Source: Pegoplata infirma | Lineage: Eukaryota > Arthropoda > Insecta > Diptera > Anthomyiidae | Reading direction: 5' to 3' | NCBI GenBank assembly: GCA_963921195.1 | Contig: OY992537.1 | Coordinates: forward strand, 57,684,313 to 57,748,312 | Length of the DNA stretch: 64,000 bases | Shown here: piece by piece, positions 11,371-22,139 of the stretch | Numbering within the stretch: the stretch's first letter is position 1 | Layout: each line of letters opens with the position of its first letter | Made by a program: the position numbers and the translations under genes | Notes under the pieces: generated by a model | Database searches by the model: none | What the model saw: the letters and a program-made list of their open reading frames with translations, nothing else | What the model was told of the DNA's origin: nothing

Positions 11371-12266
11371 ATTTATACCCTACACCACTCTGTGGTACAG
11401 GGCAACGGCGTATGCAGGACTGTTTTTTCAGGGCCCAACAACAACAACAAAAAAAATTTTGTTGTTTTTTTCGTGAGATTTGTGTTTTCCAATACATATA
11501 AAAAAATATTTTTTTGTTGTTGTTGTTGGCCCCCCCCCCTGTATACGCCGATGGTACAGGGTATAATGATTTTGTGCTGATGTTTGTAACTACCCGAAAT
11601 ATTGGTCCTAGACCGACCTTCAAGTATACCGATCGACTCAGAATTACGTTTTGAGTCGATTTAGCGATGTCCGTCCGTCCGAAATTTAAAACTTAAGCTT
11701 CTTTTGGCACAAGGACGAAGCCTATTGAAATTGGAAAAAATCGGTCCATGTTAAGACCTAGCCCCCATACAAACGCCCATTTTGAATTTCGCTTAAATGC
11801 CTCTAAAAACCGTATTATAATAGATATCGTTTTGAAATTTAACAGGTAATAAAATTTTGTATGCACAAACCATCATACCAAATTTTAAAGGAATCGGGTA
11901 GGTCCTTCTTGTAGTCCCCATACAAACCACCCCCCCGATATTCACATAATTTCCTCAAAATTCATAAAAATGAAAAATGTAGGTGTTAAAAGTGTACTTT
12001 GGTAACCTAATCAAATTGGAATACATTTGGACCATTTTTGGACTTACAATTAGTCCCCTATATAAAAATGTCGACCGATATTCAGTTAAATCGGTCTATT
12101 GGCAGAAAAAATAAACTAATTCCACTAAAATTTGATCTGTGTGTGTTTTTTACACTAAATAAAGATCTGACATAAGATAGGTCCAATCAGGCCATGTTTG
12201 GACTTGGGACCCATTTTCCGGAAAACACTGGTCGGTCTTGACCGACTATAACTTTCTTACTTGTTT
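11371..12266 (+). mobile_element. DINE-like F1, copy B, interrupted by a hAT MITE
   Basis: Same end structures as copy A: hairpin TATACCCTACACCACTCTGT at the left and GGTCGGTCTTGACCGACT near the right. It includes the middle part lost from copy A (TTGGTCCTAGACCGACC, GATGTCCGTCCGTCC). A 151-bp MITE sits at 11403-11553; copy A has the uninterrupted GTGGTACAGGGTATAAT at the same place. Confidence 0.77.
11403..11553. mobile_element. 151-bp hAT-type MITE with 8-bp duplication
   Basis: Terminal repeats CAACGGCGTATGCAGG and CCTGTATACGCCGATG (14 of 16 positions pair). Perfect 8-bp duplication GTACAGGG at 11395-11402 and 11554-11561. Contains inverted (CAA)n and (TTG)n tracts that can fold back, and a run of nine or more C. 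Open frames on both strands through this spot are shadows. Confidence 0.87.
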
Positions 12267-12627
12267 TCATATTGTTTTGCTAACATGTTTTAAATTAATG
12301 CTAAAAATGGCTGCATTTTTCAACACTGTTTTGAAATCTCCAATTTTAAATTTTTATTTAAAGAAAAAATGGCTAAAAAAAATGTTATTACAGTAGATAA
12401 TTTCAATAAATAGATAGCCATTTTACTCCAAATCATAATTCTGTAACCATTTGAATTCAAACTTAACTAAAAATATCGAAAAAATTTAGAAAATTAATAA
12501 AAAGACATATTTTCCCCGGTGTAATTCGTTTTTAAATCTCAAACTAAAACTTTAATATGGGAATGAGGGGGAAAAAATAAGAGTTACCTGTTTTTTTATC
12601 TACTCAATCTCAAATTTAAACAATTGC
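12267..12627. other. Spacer with a fragment of the ACAAGGA element family
   Basis: 12525-12600 (TTTAATATGGGAATGAGGGG, GAGTTACCTG) matches the left part of the element at 21214-21466. The rest is AT-rich with no recognised feature. Confidence 0.5.
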
Positions 12628-13866
12628 TTAAGTAAGAAAATTATGTTCGGTCAAGACCGACCATAATACCTACACCAGTGTTTCCCGGAAAATGGATCCC
12701 AAGAGTAAACATTGACCGATTGGATCTATCTTTTGTCAAATCTTTAATAAAAAGTAAAAAATACTCACAAACCCAATTTGAGAGAAATAAGCTTCTATTT
12801 GTTGCCAATAAACCGCTTAAACTGAATATCGGCCGAAATTTTCATATGGGGCCTTGTTCCAAAAGTGGTCCGACTAAAATTTGGTTTGATTAGGTTATTA
12901 AAGTACGCGTTAAACACACACAAACAAAATTTCAAAAAAATATTTTTTATATTCATGAAATTTGATAGATTTGTGTGAATATCGGGAAGGCGGTTTGTAT
13001 GGGGGCTACAAGAAGAACTGGTCCGATTTCTTTGAAATTCGGTATGGTTGTTACTGAATACGAAACAGGTTTACCTCACACAAAAATTTTTTTTTCCATG
13101 AACGATTTTCATAGTATTTATGAACAAATTCATACAATTTATTAACTTTTTCATAATATTTATAAACTTTTTCATAGTATTTATGAAAAATGTTAAAAAT
13201 TCTTAAATTTCACATATTATGATTTATTCATAAATACTATGAAAAAGTTTATAAATATTATGAAAAAGTTAATAAATTGTATGAATTTGTTCATAAATAC
13301 TATGAAAATGAGGTTGAGATTGCTAGAAATAGAATTGTAGTGTTGGAAACTCTCAAAATTTATTCTGTAGAAACTATAAATATTCACATATATAAAAAAC
13401 AGTTTTCATTAACAAGACAAACCGACATTTGAAATCCTACTGATGATGACACTAACTGGGGTGTTTGAAACCGGTATAGGAAATACCAGAAATGTCTATA
13501 ATTCTTAGAAATTCAATTTTTCTTCTGCATTTTTTCAACTTGAACCCTTATAACAAATATAATTAGAGCCCGTGCTCGATCTGTACTTACAGAAAAAGTC
13601 AAAGAAAATCGTACATGGAAAAAAAAATTTTGTGTGCTGCCAAATTACGAATGGATATCTATTATAATACGATTATTAGAGTCATTTAAGGCAAAATTTG
13701 AGCCCCTGTTGTATGGGGGCTAGGTCTAAACATGGACCGATTTTCTCCAATTTCAAAAGGCTTCGTCCTTAGGCCATACGAAACATAAGTTTCAAATTTT
13801 AGAAATATCTATTGAAAATTGCGACCGGTATCGTGCTTACAACGTTTACATACACTGACGGACAGA
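12628..13866 (-). mobile_element. DINE-like F1, copy C (reverse, truncated), interrupted by a foldback MITE
   Basis: Reverse-orientation copy: AGTAAGAAAATTATG, then palindrome CGGTCAAGACCGACC, then CCAGTGTTTCCCGGAAAATG, down to GGACAGACGGACCGACG. The terminal hairpin is missing, so the copy is truncated. A 560-bp foldback element splits it at 13077. The equivalent uninterrupted site is TTTACCTGCCAAATT in copy E near 63080. Confidence 0.72.
13077..13636. mobile_element. Foldback MITE, CACACAAAA ends, CT duplication
   Basis: Second copy of the family at 4758-5180, with the same ends CACACAAAAATTTT and AAAATTTTGTGTG and the same 100-bp internal inverted arms. The two copies also share, inverted, a core resembling AGAGCCCGTGCTCGA followed by a cytosine-poor stretch. 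The duplication here is CT (13075-13076 and 13637-13638): joining the flanks with one CT gives the DINE copy E sequence. The family is therefore not restricted to TA targets. Confidence 0.86.
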
Positions 13867-14480
13867 CGGACCGACGCACTATGCTTCGACCTATGGACAA
13901 AAGTCAAAAAAAAAAATTTTGTCTCAAATTGTGTTAAAATACAGATTTTTTGAAAGATAATAAGGTATCTCAAATAAATATTAACAGAAATATTTTTTCT
14001 GATTGCTTTTGTCACCACGAGAGGGCGCTAAACTTAGAGAATTTTATGCAAAAACTACTTAACAGGAAAATGTTTTTTAGCTGTTTCACAAAAATAATTC
14101 TCAAAAATCCATTTTTTAATAAAATGGTTCGAAATTTTGTTTTAAAGTACTTTGATATATTTGTAGTGAAGTTAAAATATAGAATTTTGTATATATTTCC
14201 AAAAAAAATATTTTTTATTGCGCAGAAAAACAAGTTTTTTTTTGTTGAAAATCCAAAAATAACTAAAGTTTGATGGAGTGTAAAAAAAAAATATAAAAAA
14301 ATATATATTTTTTTTTTTTTTTTTTGTAAGTTTAAACTCTTATCTAATAGCGTATTCAAAAATTAGCGCCTATTTTTTACCACAAATTAGAAAAAAATGC
14401 GTTTTTTTAAATGCCTAAATTCATGATTTTTACTCAAATATCATGCATTTAGGAGTGTTTAATATCATTGTGCAACACGA
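13867..14480. other. AT-rich spacer, no gene
   Basis: Overlapping open frames on both strands (13950-14273 and 14012-14359) are Lys/Phe/Asn-rich products of AT bias, with no motif on either strand. Poly-A and poly-T near 14280-14330. Confidence 0.5.
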
Positions 14481-15940
14481 TTTTATGTTTTGAAAGGGTA
14501 AAAAAGTAAAATAAATGTATATTAATAGTAGATCAAAATCCCAGCAGAATTTTGAAAATTAAGCTCGAGTTTTTTTTTTATGGCCCACTGAAGTTTTTAA
14601 TTATTTTTCAAAGGTGTTCAGAATAAGTAAAAAAAAAATTATTAAATTTAATTTTGAGGTAAATGAGGTTAATAGATGTGCAACGAAATTTGTTGACGGT
14701 TCTTTTCTTAGAACATATTAACCCTCTATCTCCCATTTTTAGGGGTCACTTTAGTTCCTTTTCCAAATATCGTCGTAGAGCACCACTTAAACTTGATTTT
14801 AAAGGGTTAACATGTTCTAAAAAATTTTTCTGCATAGAATTTCATTGTTAGTTGTAAAAGACCAAAAATTCGTGAGATATAAGCAAAATGCTTAAAAAAG
14901 TAAAATTTTTAATTATCATATATTGTTAAATTGTGATTCACCACAATTGAAATAATTCGACAAAATATAACAAATGTACTTCTGAGCCTAATACTGTTAA
15001 TAGCTATCTTCGGTAAAATTTTATGTTTCTTTTTTCTTAAAATATATTAACCCTCTATCTCCTATTGTCAGGGGTCATTTCAGTCCCTTTTTTAAATATT
15101 GTTATAAAAAAACACTTAAACGTGAGTTTAAAGTGTTAAAACGTTCTACAAACATTTAATAGATATCTTTAATCATTCCAAACCCATTTAAAAAAAAAGT
15201 AAAGACTTCAATGGGCCATAAAAAGAACTCGAGCTAAATTTTCAAAACAATTCGTTTTTGGTTAACAAATGGTATACCTTCATTTTTTGTTTTGTCCAAT
15301 TTAAGATACACTCTGTGACCTCAAATTTGTTGCACAGTGTATTCTATTGAAGCTTTAAGTTATGTGAAATAACTCTTAAATTATAAATTATATTCAAGAA
15401 ACTTTAAAAAAGTAATTTAGTATTACGCTTTAACCTTTAAACGCTCGTTTCATTAAATTTTATAAAAATATTTGAAATAAGGACTAAAATGACCCCTTAA
15501 GTTAGGAGATGGAGGGTTAATATGTTCTAACAAAAGAATTGCCATTAAATTTCACTGAAGACATCTTAAGACATTTTTTATCTCAGTAGTATTTTTAGTA
15601 CATTTTTTCGACCTATTTATTTCAGTCTACTTTGGTAAAAGCTATTTAACAATATATGATACTTTACAATTTTACTTTTTAAAGCATTTTGATTATATCG
15701 CACGATGTTTTGGTATTTGACAACCCCTAGTGAAATTTGATGCTTAACATTTTTGTAGAACATTTTAACTATTAAAACGCACATTTTAGTGTTGTTCTAT
15801 GAGGATATATTAAAAAAGGACAAAAATGACCCCTAAAAATGGGAGATAGGGGGTTAATGTATTCTAAAAAAAGAACCACCATCAAATTTTACTATAGACA
15901 TGTATAAACATTATGTAGCTCAGAAGTTGATTTAATACAT
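14480..15940. repeat. Foldback repeat complex with ACCCTCTATCTCCCAT motif
   Basis: The block 'AACCCTCTATCTCC...AGGGGTCA' occurs forward near 14720 and 15050 and reversed near 15485 and 15830, each time next to a TTCTTT/AAAGAA stretch and a poorly conserved 100-bp partner. A separate inverted pair is CTCGAGTTTTTTTTTTATGG (14562) and GGGCCATAAAAAGAACTCGA (15213). Related text recurs near 18530-18780. I read this as an old nested foldback transposon cluster; the ends are not defined. Confidence 0.5.
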
Positions 15941-16039
15941 TTCTTTGACCTTTTTTAGACGACTTTAAAAATAAAAATAACTTATTTTCCAAAAAAGGAT
16001 GTTTTTATATTTTCCACACTGCTAATCCGATTTTGCCCA

Positions 16040-16600
16040 AATTTGGCAATAATATATATCTAAGGAATATTAATTTGCTTACAAAGTTTTTTTACGATCG
16101 GACAATTTTTGTAGGTGTTAAAGCGTTTCAAAGATAAAGGATATATGGCAGGACCTTGAGTCCTTGCTCCGATTTAAGTGAAAATTTGCACACACGTTGC
16201 TAGTTGAATGTGTATCAGCATGACCACTTTTTGTAATTTTTTGTGCATTATTGAAGCTAAAATTAGATTTTTCAATTTCAGGACACATGGGAGGTAGGCG
16301 TGTCCTTGCACCGATTTTTCCAAAAATTCATATTTTTCTTAACTAATATATTTTATGTTAGTGTACCAAATCTCAAAAATATCTGACAACTCCTTCTAAT
16401 TTTGTCCCTTCGTTACATGGGAACGAAGCACTGTGCGACGGACCGACGGACGGACGGACATCGATAGAATGACTTGAAAGTTATTCTGAGTCGATCGGTA
16501 TATTTAAAAGTGTGTCTATGACCAATATTTCGGGTAGTTACAAACATCAGCACAAACTCATTATACCCAGTACGACAGAGTGGTGTAAGGTATAAAAAGA
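16040..16600 (-). mobile_element. DINE-like element, related to F1 (copy D)
   Basis: The right 165 bp (from about 16435) matches F1 in reverse: GGACGGACGGACATCGATAG, ATTCTGAGTCGATCGGTATA, TTTCGGGTAGTTACAAACAT, then hairpin TATACC...GTGGTGTAAGGTATA. The left part (ACCTTGAGTCCTTGCTCCG, TGCACACACGTTGCTAG) differs from the other F1 copies, so this is a related subfamily or a fusion of two fragments. Confidence 0.65.
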
Positions 16601-16781
16601 GTTGCCACCTTATGAACAAATAAGGGGTTTCGGAAAATCCGTATAAAAGCCAAACAAGCAGGAATTTCGCCAAACGAAAAAATACGGGTCTGCTTAATTT
16701 TGATAGAGATTATTATATATGATTTTGGCGGTCGTACGTACATACATATATACATCTCCATATAAACTACCCCAACGATTA

Positions 16782-17036
16782 TTAATTTTTGACAATAACG
16801 AACTTAACGAAGCCGAATTTGGTCACCACCGATACACCATTGGATAGGCCTTCAAAAAACCTTTCGTCCTGTATAAAATGTTCATATAGTTTCTTTTTTT
16901 TATAGTTTCCCCTTTGACCCGCTAAATGTGAGATTTGGCAGCTAAAAAAACAGGTGACTCTTATTTTGCTTCCCTCTTTCCTATATGCAAGTTTCAGGAC
17001 AATCGGTGGGTGCCCTGTGAAAGACCTTCCTTGTAA
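16782..17036. mobile_element. Fragment of ACAAGGAAGGT foldback element
   Basis: The right end GGGTGCCCTGTGAAAGACCTTCCTTGT and the preceding GACCCGCTAAATGTGAGA match the right half of the element at 21214-21466. The left terminal repeat is not visible here. Confidence 0.55.
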
Positions 17037-17268
17037 GTCGATTTTTTCTAAGTTCAAATATTAAAAATTTCAAAAATGGTCCAACAGTTTTTATTCAGTT
17101 ATCAGCAAACAAAAAATAAATTTCTTAAATGCAGTAGAAAAACTTCGCAATTTTGACCTTAAATTTGTTTGATCACCAATTTTTTGTAAATGTTTTACCT
17201 AAAGAGTTTAAGATATAAAACACAATTATTAAAATTTAAAACTCTTTTTTTATTTTCTCTATTTTTAG

Positions 17269-17691
17269 CTTATTGATATGTCAGCTCACACTATGCCCCC
17301 AATGAGTCTTATGTGTGAAGATTTTCTTAAATCAATGGTCAAATCGGTTAGTGCTTCAACTACCATGAACGATACAGACACCTCCATTACAGATGATGTT
17401 TTGACAACACGACTAAATGGGGATTCAAATGGTTTTGGTAGTCATACAGACGATGACGATGATGATGAAGATGCAAACAATGATGGTGATACCAAAATGA
17501 CTAATGGTTCATCTCCCAGCTCCGCCACTTCTCCCTCCCCAAGTGCAATGAAAATACGTAAAGATATAATGAATCAAACAGAAGAATTAAAACGTAAACA
17601 AAAATCATTAGGTATCATTAGTGACAATAGTGAACCACCACCTGCCAATGATGATTTAGAAACTAAATTACGAATTTTATCAGCGCAGGCG
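17269..17691 (+). CDS. Internal or first coding exon of an unrecognised host gene
   Basis: Preceded by a good splice acceptor (TTTTCTCTATTTTTAG at 17253-17268) and followed by GTTAGT at 17692, a plausible donor, so the exon ends in phase 0. The frame reads LID then MSAHTMPPMSLMCEDFLKSM; the ATG at 17278 may be the start codon or internal. About 141 residues: a Ser/Thr-rich N-terminal part, an acidic run (DDDDDDEDANNDGD) near residue 60, a Ser/Pro stretch (SSPSSATSPSPSA) near 80, then a charged probable helix (KIRKDIMNQTEELKRKQKSL) near 92-111 and LETKLRILSAQA at the end. GC content and codon use stand out from the AT-rich surroundings. Reading on gives a stop at 17707-17709 with AATAAA nearby, so a terminal exon is the alternative. 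I do not recognise the protein. Confidence 0.72.
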
Positions 17692-18022
17692 GTTAGTTTT
17701 GATTTTTAGTTAAGCTAAAAATATTCTAAATAAAAATTAACTATATTTTTTTTAAATAAAACGCTTGTTTAGTTTTATTATTAATTTTTTCAATAATTCT
17801 TATACTATGACTCCAAGTTTTGTTTATTTTTAATTTTTTTTCCGTAAATAAATTGATTTTTTCATTTTGTTATAAATTTTTTACAATATTTTTTTTTTTT
17901 TTGAATAAAATAAAAATGTAACCAAAACTATTACTATTTTTTTTATCTTAAATAAATGCTATATATTTTTCAAACAAATTAAATTTTAAACTTTGTTTTT
18001 TTCTTTAGCGAAAATTTTTCCA

Positions 18023-18115
18023 TTACAAAAATCTTCGTCTTTCTATGAGACCAGCATGACTTAAAACATTGTAAATTTCCCGTCTGGCAATCTTTTCAGC
18101 TTGTCTATCCAAAAC
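18023..18115 (-). CDS. Terminal exon of small membrane-protein gene
   Basis: On the - strand a polypyrimidine acceptor (CCATTTTTTTCAG at 18116-18128) precedes 30 codons and a TAA stop at 18023-18025. The translation begins VLDRQAEKIARREIYNVL and ends GLIERRRFL: a charged amphipathic segment, unlike the AT-biased noise frames around it. The exon opens in phase 0, which fits the phase-0 donor of the exon at 21549-21765 on the same strand. It is too short to be found by frame length alone. Linking the two exons is an inference from phase, strand and protein character. Confidence 0.7.
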   Translation of the reverse strand, partial: VLDRQAEKIARREIYNVLSHAGLIERRRFL

Positions 18116-19359
18116 CTGAAAAAAATGGTAAGAAAAATTTAGTTAAACATGTTTAATTATAGAAAATTGTTTAGAAATTTTACAACCTTAAAAGAATTTA
18201 TTGTTAAGGGAAGATACATTTTAATAAAAAAGTGGGCCCACTTCGTAAATCAAATTTATACATGTTATGATCTGCATGCGGCGAGCAGGCATCGCGATAC
18301 TGAGACTGAACTCCATTATTTGGACCTCTCAACAATGTTTCAGAACATATCTTTTTATGGGAGCCATCTTAGGGAGTGGCGAGAGATATGGGAGTTAAAC
18401 ATTAATGGGGACCGGTCTCACTATTGACCTCTCTGGGAGGCACTATTGGACCGGTGGAAGCTGATTAAATAAAACAAATTTATAAAAAATAAAAAAAGGA
18501 ATTGTATGAGAACCGCCTAAAGGATTAAAGATAGAGGGTAGGTATGTTCTACAAAATCGTTAGGATTTAATATAAATTTGTTGTTGATTATACATTTGAC
18601 TCCTCTCGGGGCACTCTTAGGACAGTTAGAGCGGTGGGAGCAAAATTCTAAAAATTTCATTTTGTATGGGATCACACTTGGGAATAGGAGATATGATGTA
18701 AGTATGTTTCAAAAAAAATTTTGGGGGTAAAAATTAATGGGAGTTGGTCTTGCTATTGTACCCCCTAGGAGAAGCTGTAGGAGCTAAATGAGGTTAAAAT
18801 TTTAAAACTTAAAAATCGCATATTAGAACAGTTTTAGAAGTTCTTAAGGAATTCTTTCGCAAAAAAAATTAACTTTATAACAAAAAATGTTTATTCTCCA
18901 AGGCCTTAAACTTCTGTGGACCAAATTTAAGGCTAATCGGATTTAATTAATCCATAACGCCCAGCAATCAAAGTTTTGCATTTTTAAAGTTAAAAAAAAA
19001 ATATTTATAAATTTTGATGCGATTTTACACGGGTTAGATATATAAAGGTTAAGTAAGATTGGACAACTGGTCGGCCATGTCAATAGTTTGACAAGTTTCA
19101 GTGTTTTCTTTTAATTTTTATTATTTGCAATTTCACACACTTTTAGTAGAAACAATTACTTAATTTTTGAAGATTAATTAGCAAAAATTAATAATTTTCA
19201 AAAAAAAAATAGAAAAAATCACACAATTTTCTTGTATTTTAAACAAATTAAAAAAAAATTAAATTGACAATTTTCACAATTCCTTTTTGTTTCGACAATT
19301 TATTTTTTTAGTACACACCGATTTCTGTCGTTCTTCTCAATCCTTTATGTATGTCATTC

Positions 19360-20910
19360 GTGCGATTTTAAAATTTTTTTGATATTCGTGTTCAGAATAT
19401 CAAACAAATTTTAAAATCGGTCGAACGGTTTTCGAGATATCGCTATTTAAAATTTTCAAAAAAATTCCGTTCAAGAAATTAAAACAAAATTAGAAATTGG
19501 TTTCCTTTAACCTTTTTCTAGATGTTGAGGCCATTTTTCATTTAAACTTAATTTGTGCCAAATGCAATCATGTTAACCCGTATCGTGAACCCGTGCAGCC
19601 TTCGATAAAAGTTCTGAATTTTCCAAAATGTTGATTAAAAGGCGCCATGGGTAAAAATTATCGCATTTAACTCAAATTAAGTTAAAATGATAGTTAGTCT
19701 CATATAGTGTCCCTCATTTCCAGGTTCCTGGTATTCCCAGGAATACCTGCATTCCCGGTTTCCTGGTTCTAGATACATTCCCGTGAATACCGGTATTTCC
19801 AGTTCTGATTCTGGTACCGGTTCTCAAAAAACAAAAAAAAAATTATATCATAAAACTTTTAAATTTAGTAATTACTAGGATGATTAGACCGGTTTTTCGA
19901 AACCGGTTTAAACCGGTTTTTTGTGGATTGCAACGGTCGGTTTTTTACTGTCGAAACCCGGTTTTTTTAAATCAACCTTTAAAAGCAGCTAAACTAAATT
20001 TTTTTAAAATATAATTTGATTACTAAAAAAGTTGCTCAAAAAAGATCCCAACTGAATGCAAAACAAGTAAAAAAAATAATTTCGCCTTAGCTGAATCCAT
20101 AAATTTGAGTGCAAATCATTTTTGGAAGTGGCAAATTTTTACGTATAAAAAAAATTTGTAAAAAAAATTTTTAGTGAACATTTTTGTCGACTATCAAAAT
20201 TTTATTTTAAGTAATTTTTCAATGTTTGCTAGTTATTTTTGTTTAAAATTAAACAATCTCTGCTTTGTATTGGCCGTGATCGATATTTTTGCCTTATTTT
20301 GCAAAAAACCGAAAAACCCGGTTCAACCGTTTTTTTGTCAATTTAAAAACCCGAAACCGGTATTTTTTAAAAATGCTGATTTTCGAACTATTCGAAAACC
20401 GGTTATTAAAAAAAGTCGAATAATTGATCACCCTAGTAATTACACAATTTTAATCAGTATTTCAGAAATATTTAGTTGTGTTTTTTATTTAAAATCATGT
20501 TATTATTTATTTCTTAAATTTATAAAAAGTGGAGATGGTGTAATTATCATATTTTGTATTTTTTTTTTTTTGGTAAAAACAAAGAAAAAATTTAAATTGT
20601 ACAAAAATGTATAAATTGTATATACCGGTAGTCCCGGTAAAACCGTCAGAACCGGAACCGGGAATTAATCAAGAACCGGGAAACCGGTAACAATTCCCGG
20701 TAATACCGAGAACCGGGAATACCGGTACTACGGTACTGACAGTAGGCTCTAGTCTCAAGCTCTATAAGGGGTCAAGGAAAAACTTTTGAAATTTTTTTAA
20801 AAAAATTTTTGGTTGTAAGAAAAAACCTCAATTTTTTTGAAAAATTTCAAATTGCGATATCTCGAAAACCGTTCGACAGATTTTAAATTTTGTTTGATAT
20901 TTGTGTTTAA
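19360..20910. repeat. Nested inverted-repeat composite
   Basis: Outer inverted pair: TTTTAAAATCGGTCGAACGG with GTTTTCGAGATATCG near 19410-19445, against CGATATCTCGAAAACCGTTC near 20850-20880. Inside lies a second pair rich in TACCGGTATTCCCGG-type sequence (19725-19825 and 20625-20740), with TAGTCTCA on both sides at about 19696 and 20750. The hAT element 19876-20435 sits in the middle. This reads as three generations of insertion; the ends of the outer two are approximate. Confidence 0.5.
19876..20435. mobile_element. hAT-type non-autonomous element, 8-bp duplication
   Basis: Ends TAGGATGATTAGACCGG and, reversed, TAGGGTGATCAATTATTCG. Perfect 8-bp duplication GTAATTAC at 19868-19875 and 20436-20443. 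Both subterminal regions carry ACCGGTTT/AAACCGGT repeats. The 146-codon open frame that starts inside runs past the right end and shows no transposase motif. Confidence 0.83.
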
Positions 20911-21213
20911 AATAACATTGACTGCCGTGCGCCAAGAGTTATATTAATTCGATTGGCCTTATATTTTTACCACATAAGTTTTAAGCATAGAAGAATAAAA
21001 ATCAGTTTATAAGATAATTTTTTAGAAAACCGTAAAAGTACCAAAAAACTTTTTACCCTCTTAATTACAGTTTTTCAAAAAGTACTTTTGTCAGAATATT
21101 TTCCCGCTGGGTGATCCTATATTCCAAATTTCAAATGTCTATAACCATTATTTCAGGAGATAAAAAAATTACCAAAATACAGATTTTTGCCCTTTTTAGA
21201 GTCAGTCTAACTC

Positions 21214-21466
21214 ACAAGGAAGGTAATTTACAGGGCACCAACTCATTGTCCTGAAACTTGAATATGGGAATGAGGGGGAAAAATATGAGTTACCTGTTTT
21301 TTTATTTTAATAAAAAAAAGAAAAATCCCATTTTCCCCCTCCCCTTTGACCGCTAAATGTGAAATTGGGCAGCTATAAAAAAAAGGTAACTCTTATTTTG
21401 CTCCCATCTTTCTTATATGCAAGTTTTAGAACAATCGATGGGTGCCCTGTGAGAGACCTTCCTTGT
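21214..21466. mobile_element. Foldback MITE with ACAAGGAAGGT ends
   Basis: Ends ACAAGGAAGGT...CAGGGCACC and, reversed, ACAAGGAAGGTCTCTCACAG...GGGCACC. The interior is largely palindromic (GAGTTACCTGTTTTTTTATT against AAAAAAGGTAACTCTTATTT). Fragments occur at 12525-12600 and 16782-17036. The termini resemble those of the element at 37015-38004 (ACAAGGGAAGTCTCCC), so the two families are probably related. Confidence 0.7.
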
Positions 21467-21548
21467 CAGTTTGTTTCGATAATGCTAATTTCCATTTTGA
21501 ATAAATTCATTTAAAGTTCTGTTCTTAAAAATAAAATTATGTACTTAC

Positions 21549-21765
21549 CGGCATTTCTCCCGGTCCAAACCATGATGATTTCGCTAAAAGTGTTCTAACT
21601 CTAGGCGATTTTAAAAATGGATTTTGATATTCCTTAGGTAATGTCTGTTCCCAGGCATCATTTTCTAGCACCGCAATATGTTGAAAACGATTTGATGACT
21701 GCGGTCGTCCCGTTACAAAAGCAATTATAAAAATTACAATCACTAAAAATGTGTAAAAAGGAGAC
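21549..21765 (-). CDS. Coding exon of small membrane-protein gene, N-terminal part
   Basis: On the - strand it follows an acceptor (TTTTTTATTTTTTAG) at 21766-21780 and ends at a strong donor, CCG then GTAAGTAC (21541-21548). It gives one base of a shared codon plus 72 codons. The start SPFYTFLVIVIFIIAFVTG is a hydrophobic segment of about 17 residues, either a signal anchor or signal peptide; the rest is polar (ENDAWEQTLPKEYQNPF, AKSSWFGPGEMP). The first coding exon is upstream and not identified. With the exon at 18023-18115 the product would have at least 102 residues, suggesting a small type II membrane or secreted protein. I do not recognise the family. Confidence 0.78.
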
Positions 21766-22139
21766 CTAAAAAATAAAAAAACAAGTTAATTATTATTAAA
21801 TAATCATATTCCATCTTTAGTGTTGCCAAAAACAAATATGTTACACATTTTTATTGCCAATATGAATTTATTTACAATTGTCTTTGAATCCACTAACCAT
21901 ATTTTGTAATCACGTTATTGGCCTTATTTATTAAAAAATACGTGTAGTTTTAAAAATCCATATAAATATAAACAAATAATACTTAATACACCATTTCTAA
22001 TTGAAATTTAGAAAATTTCGGTTTTAATTTAGAAATGCTAATTGAAAAAGGGATAAAATAATTTAAGAATTCTTAATTTTATAAGATTAAAAAAATTGAG
22101 AATGGAATTTCAATTGAAAGTTTCTGAAATTAATTTGAA
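21766..22139. other. AT-rich spacer upstream of the exon
   Basis: No repeat family or exon recognised; probably intron or 5' flank of the - strand gene. Confidence 0.4.

Larger units (their letters stand above)
18116..21548 (-). other. Probable 3.4-kb intron filled with transposons
   Basis: Lies between the two - strand exons. It holds degenerate 'GAGGGTAGGTATGTTC' repeat text (18500-18780), an inverted-repeat composite (19360-20910), a hAT element (19876-20435) and an ACAAGGAAGG foldback (21214-21466). No further exon is visible; the open frames at 18149-18427 and 20174-20614 lie in repeat DNA. Confidence 0.6.

Noticed and set aside
13950..14359. Overlapping 107- and 115-codon frames on opposite strands
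   Set aside because: Both are AT-bias products with no motif or splice context.
20174..20614. 146-codon + strand frame in the intron
   Set aside because: Starts within a hAT element and runs over its right end; Phe/Lys-rich with no motif.
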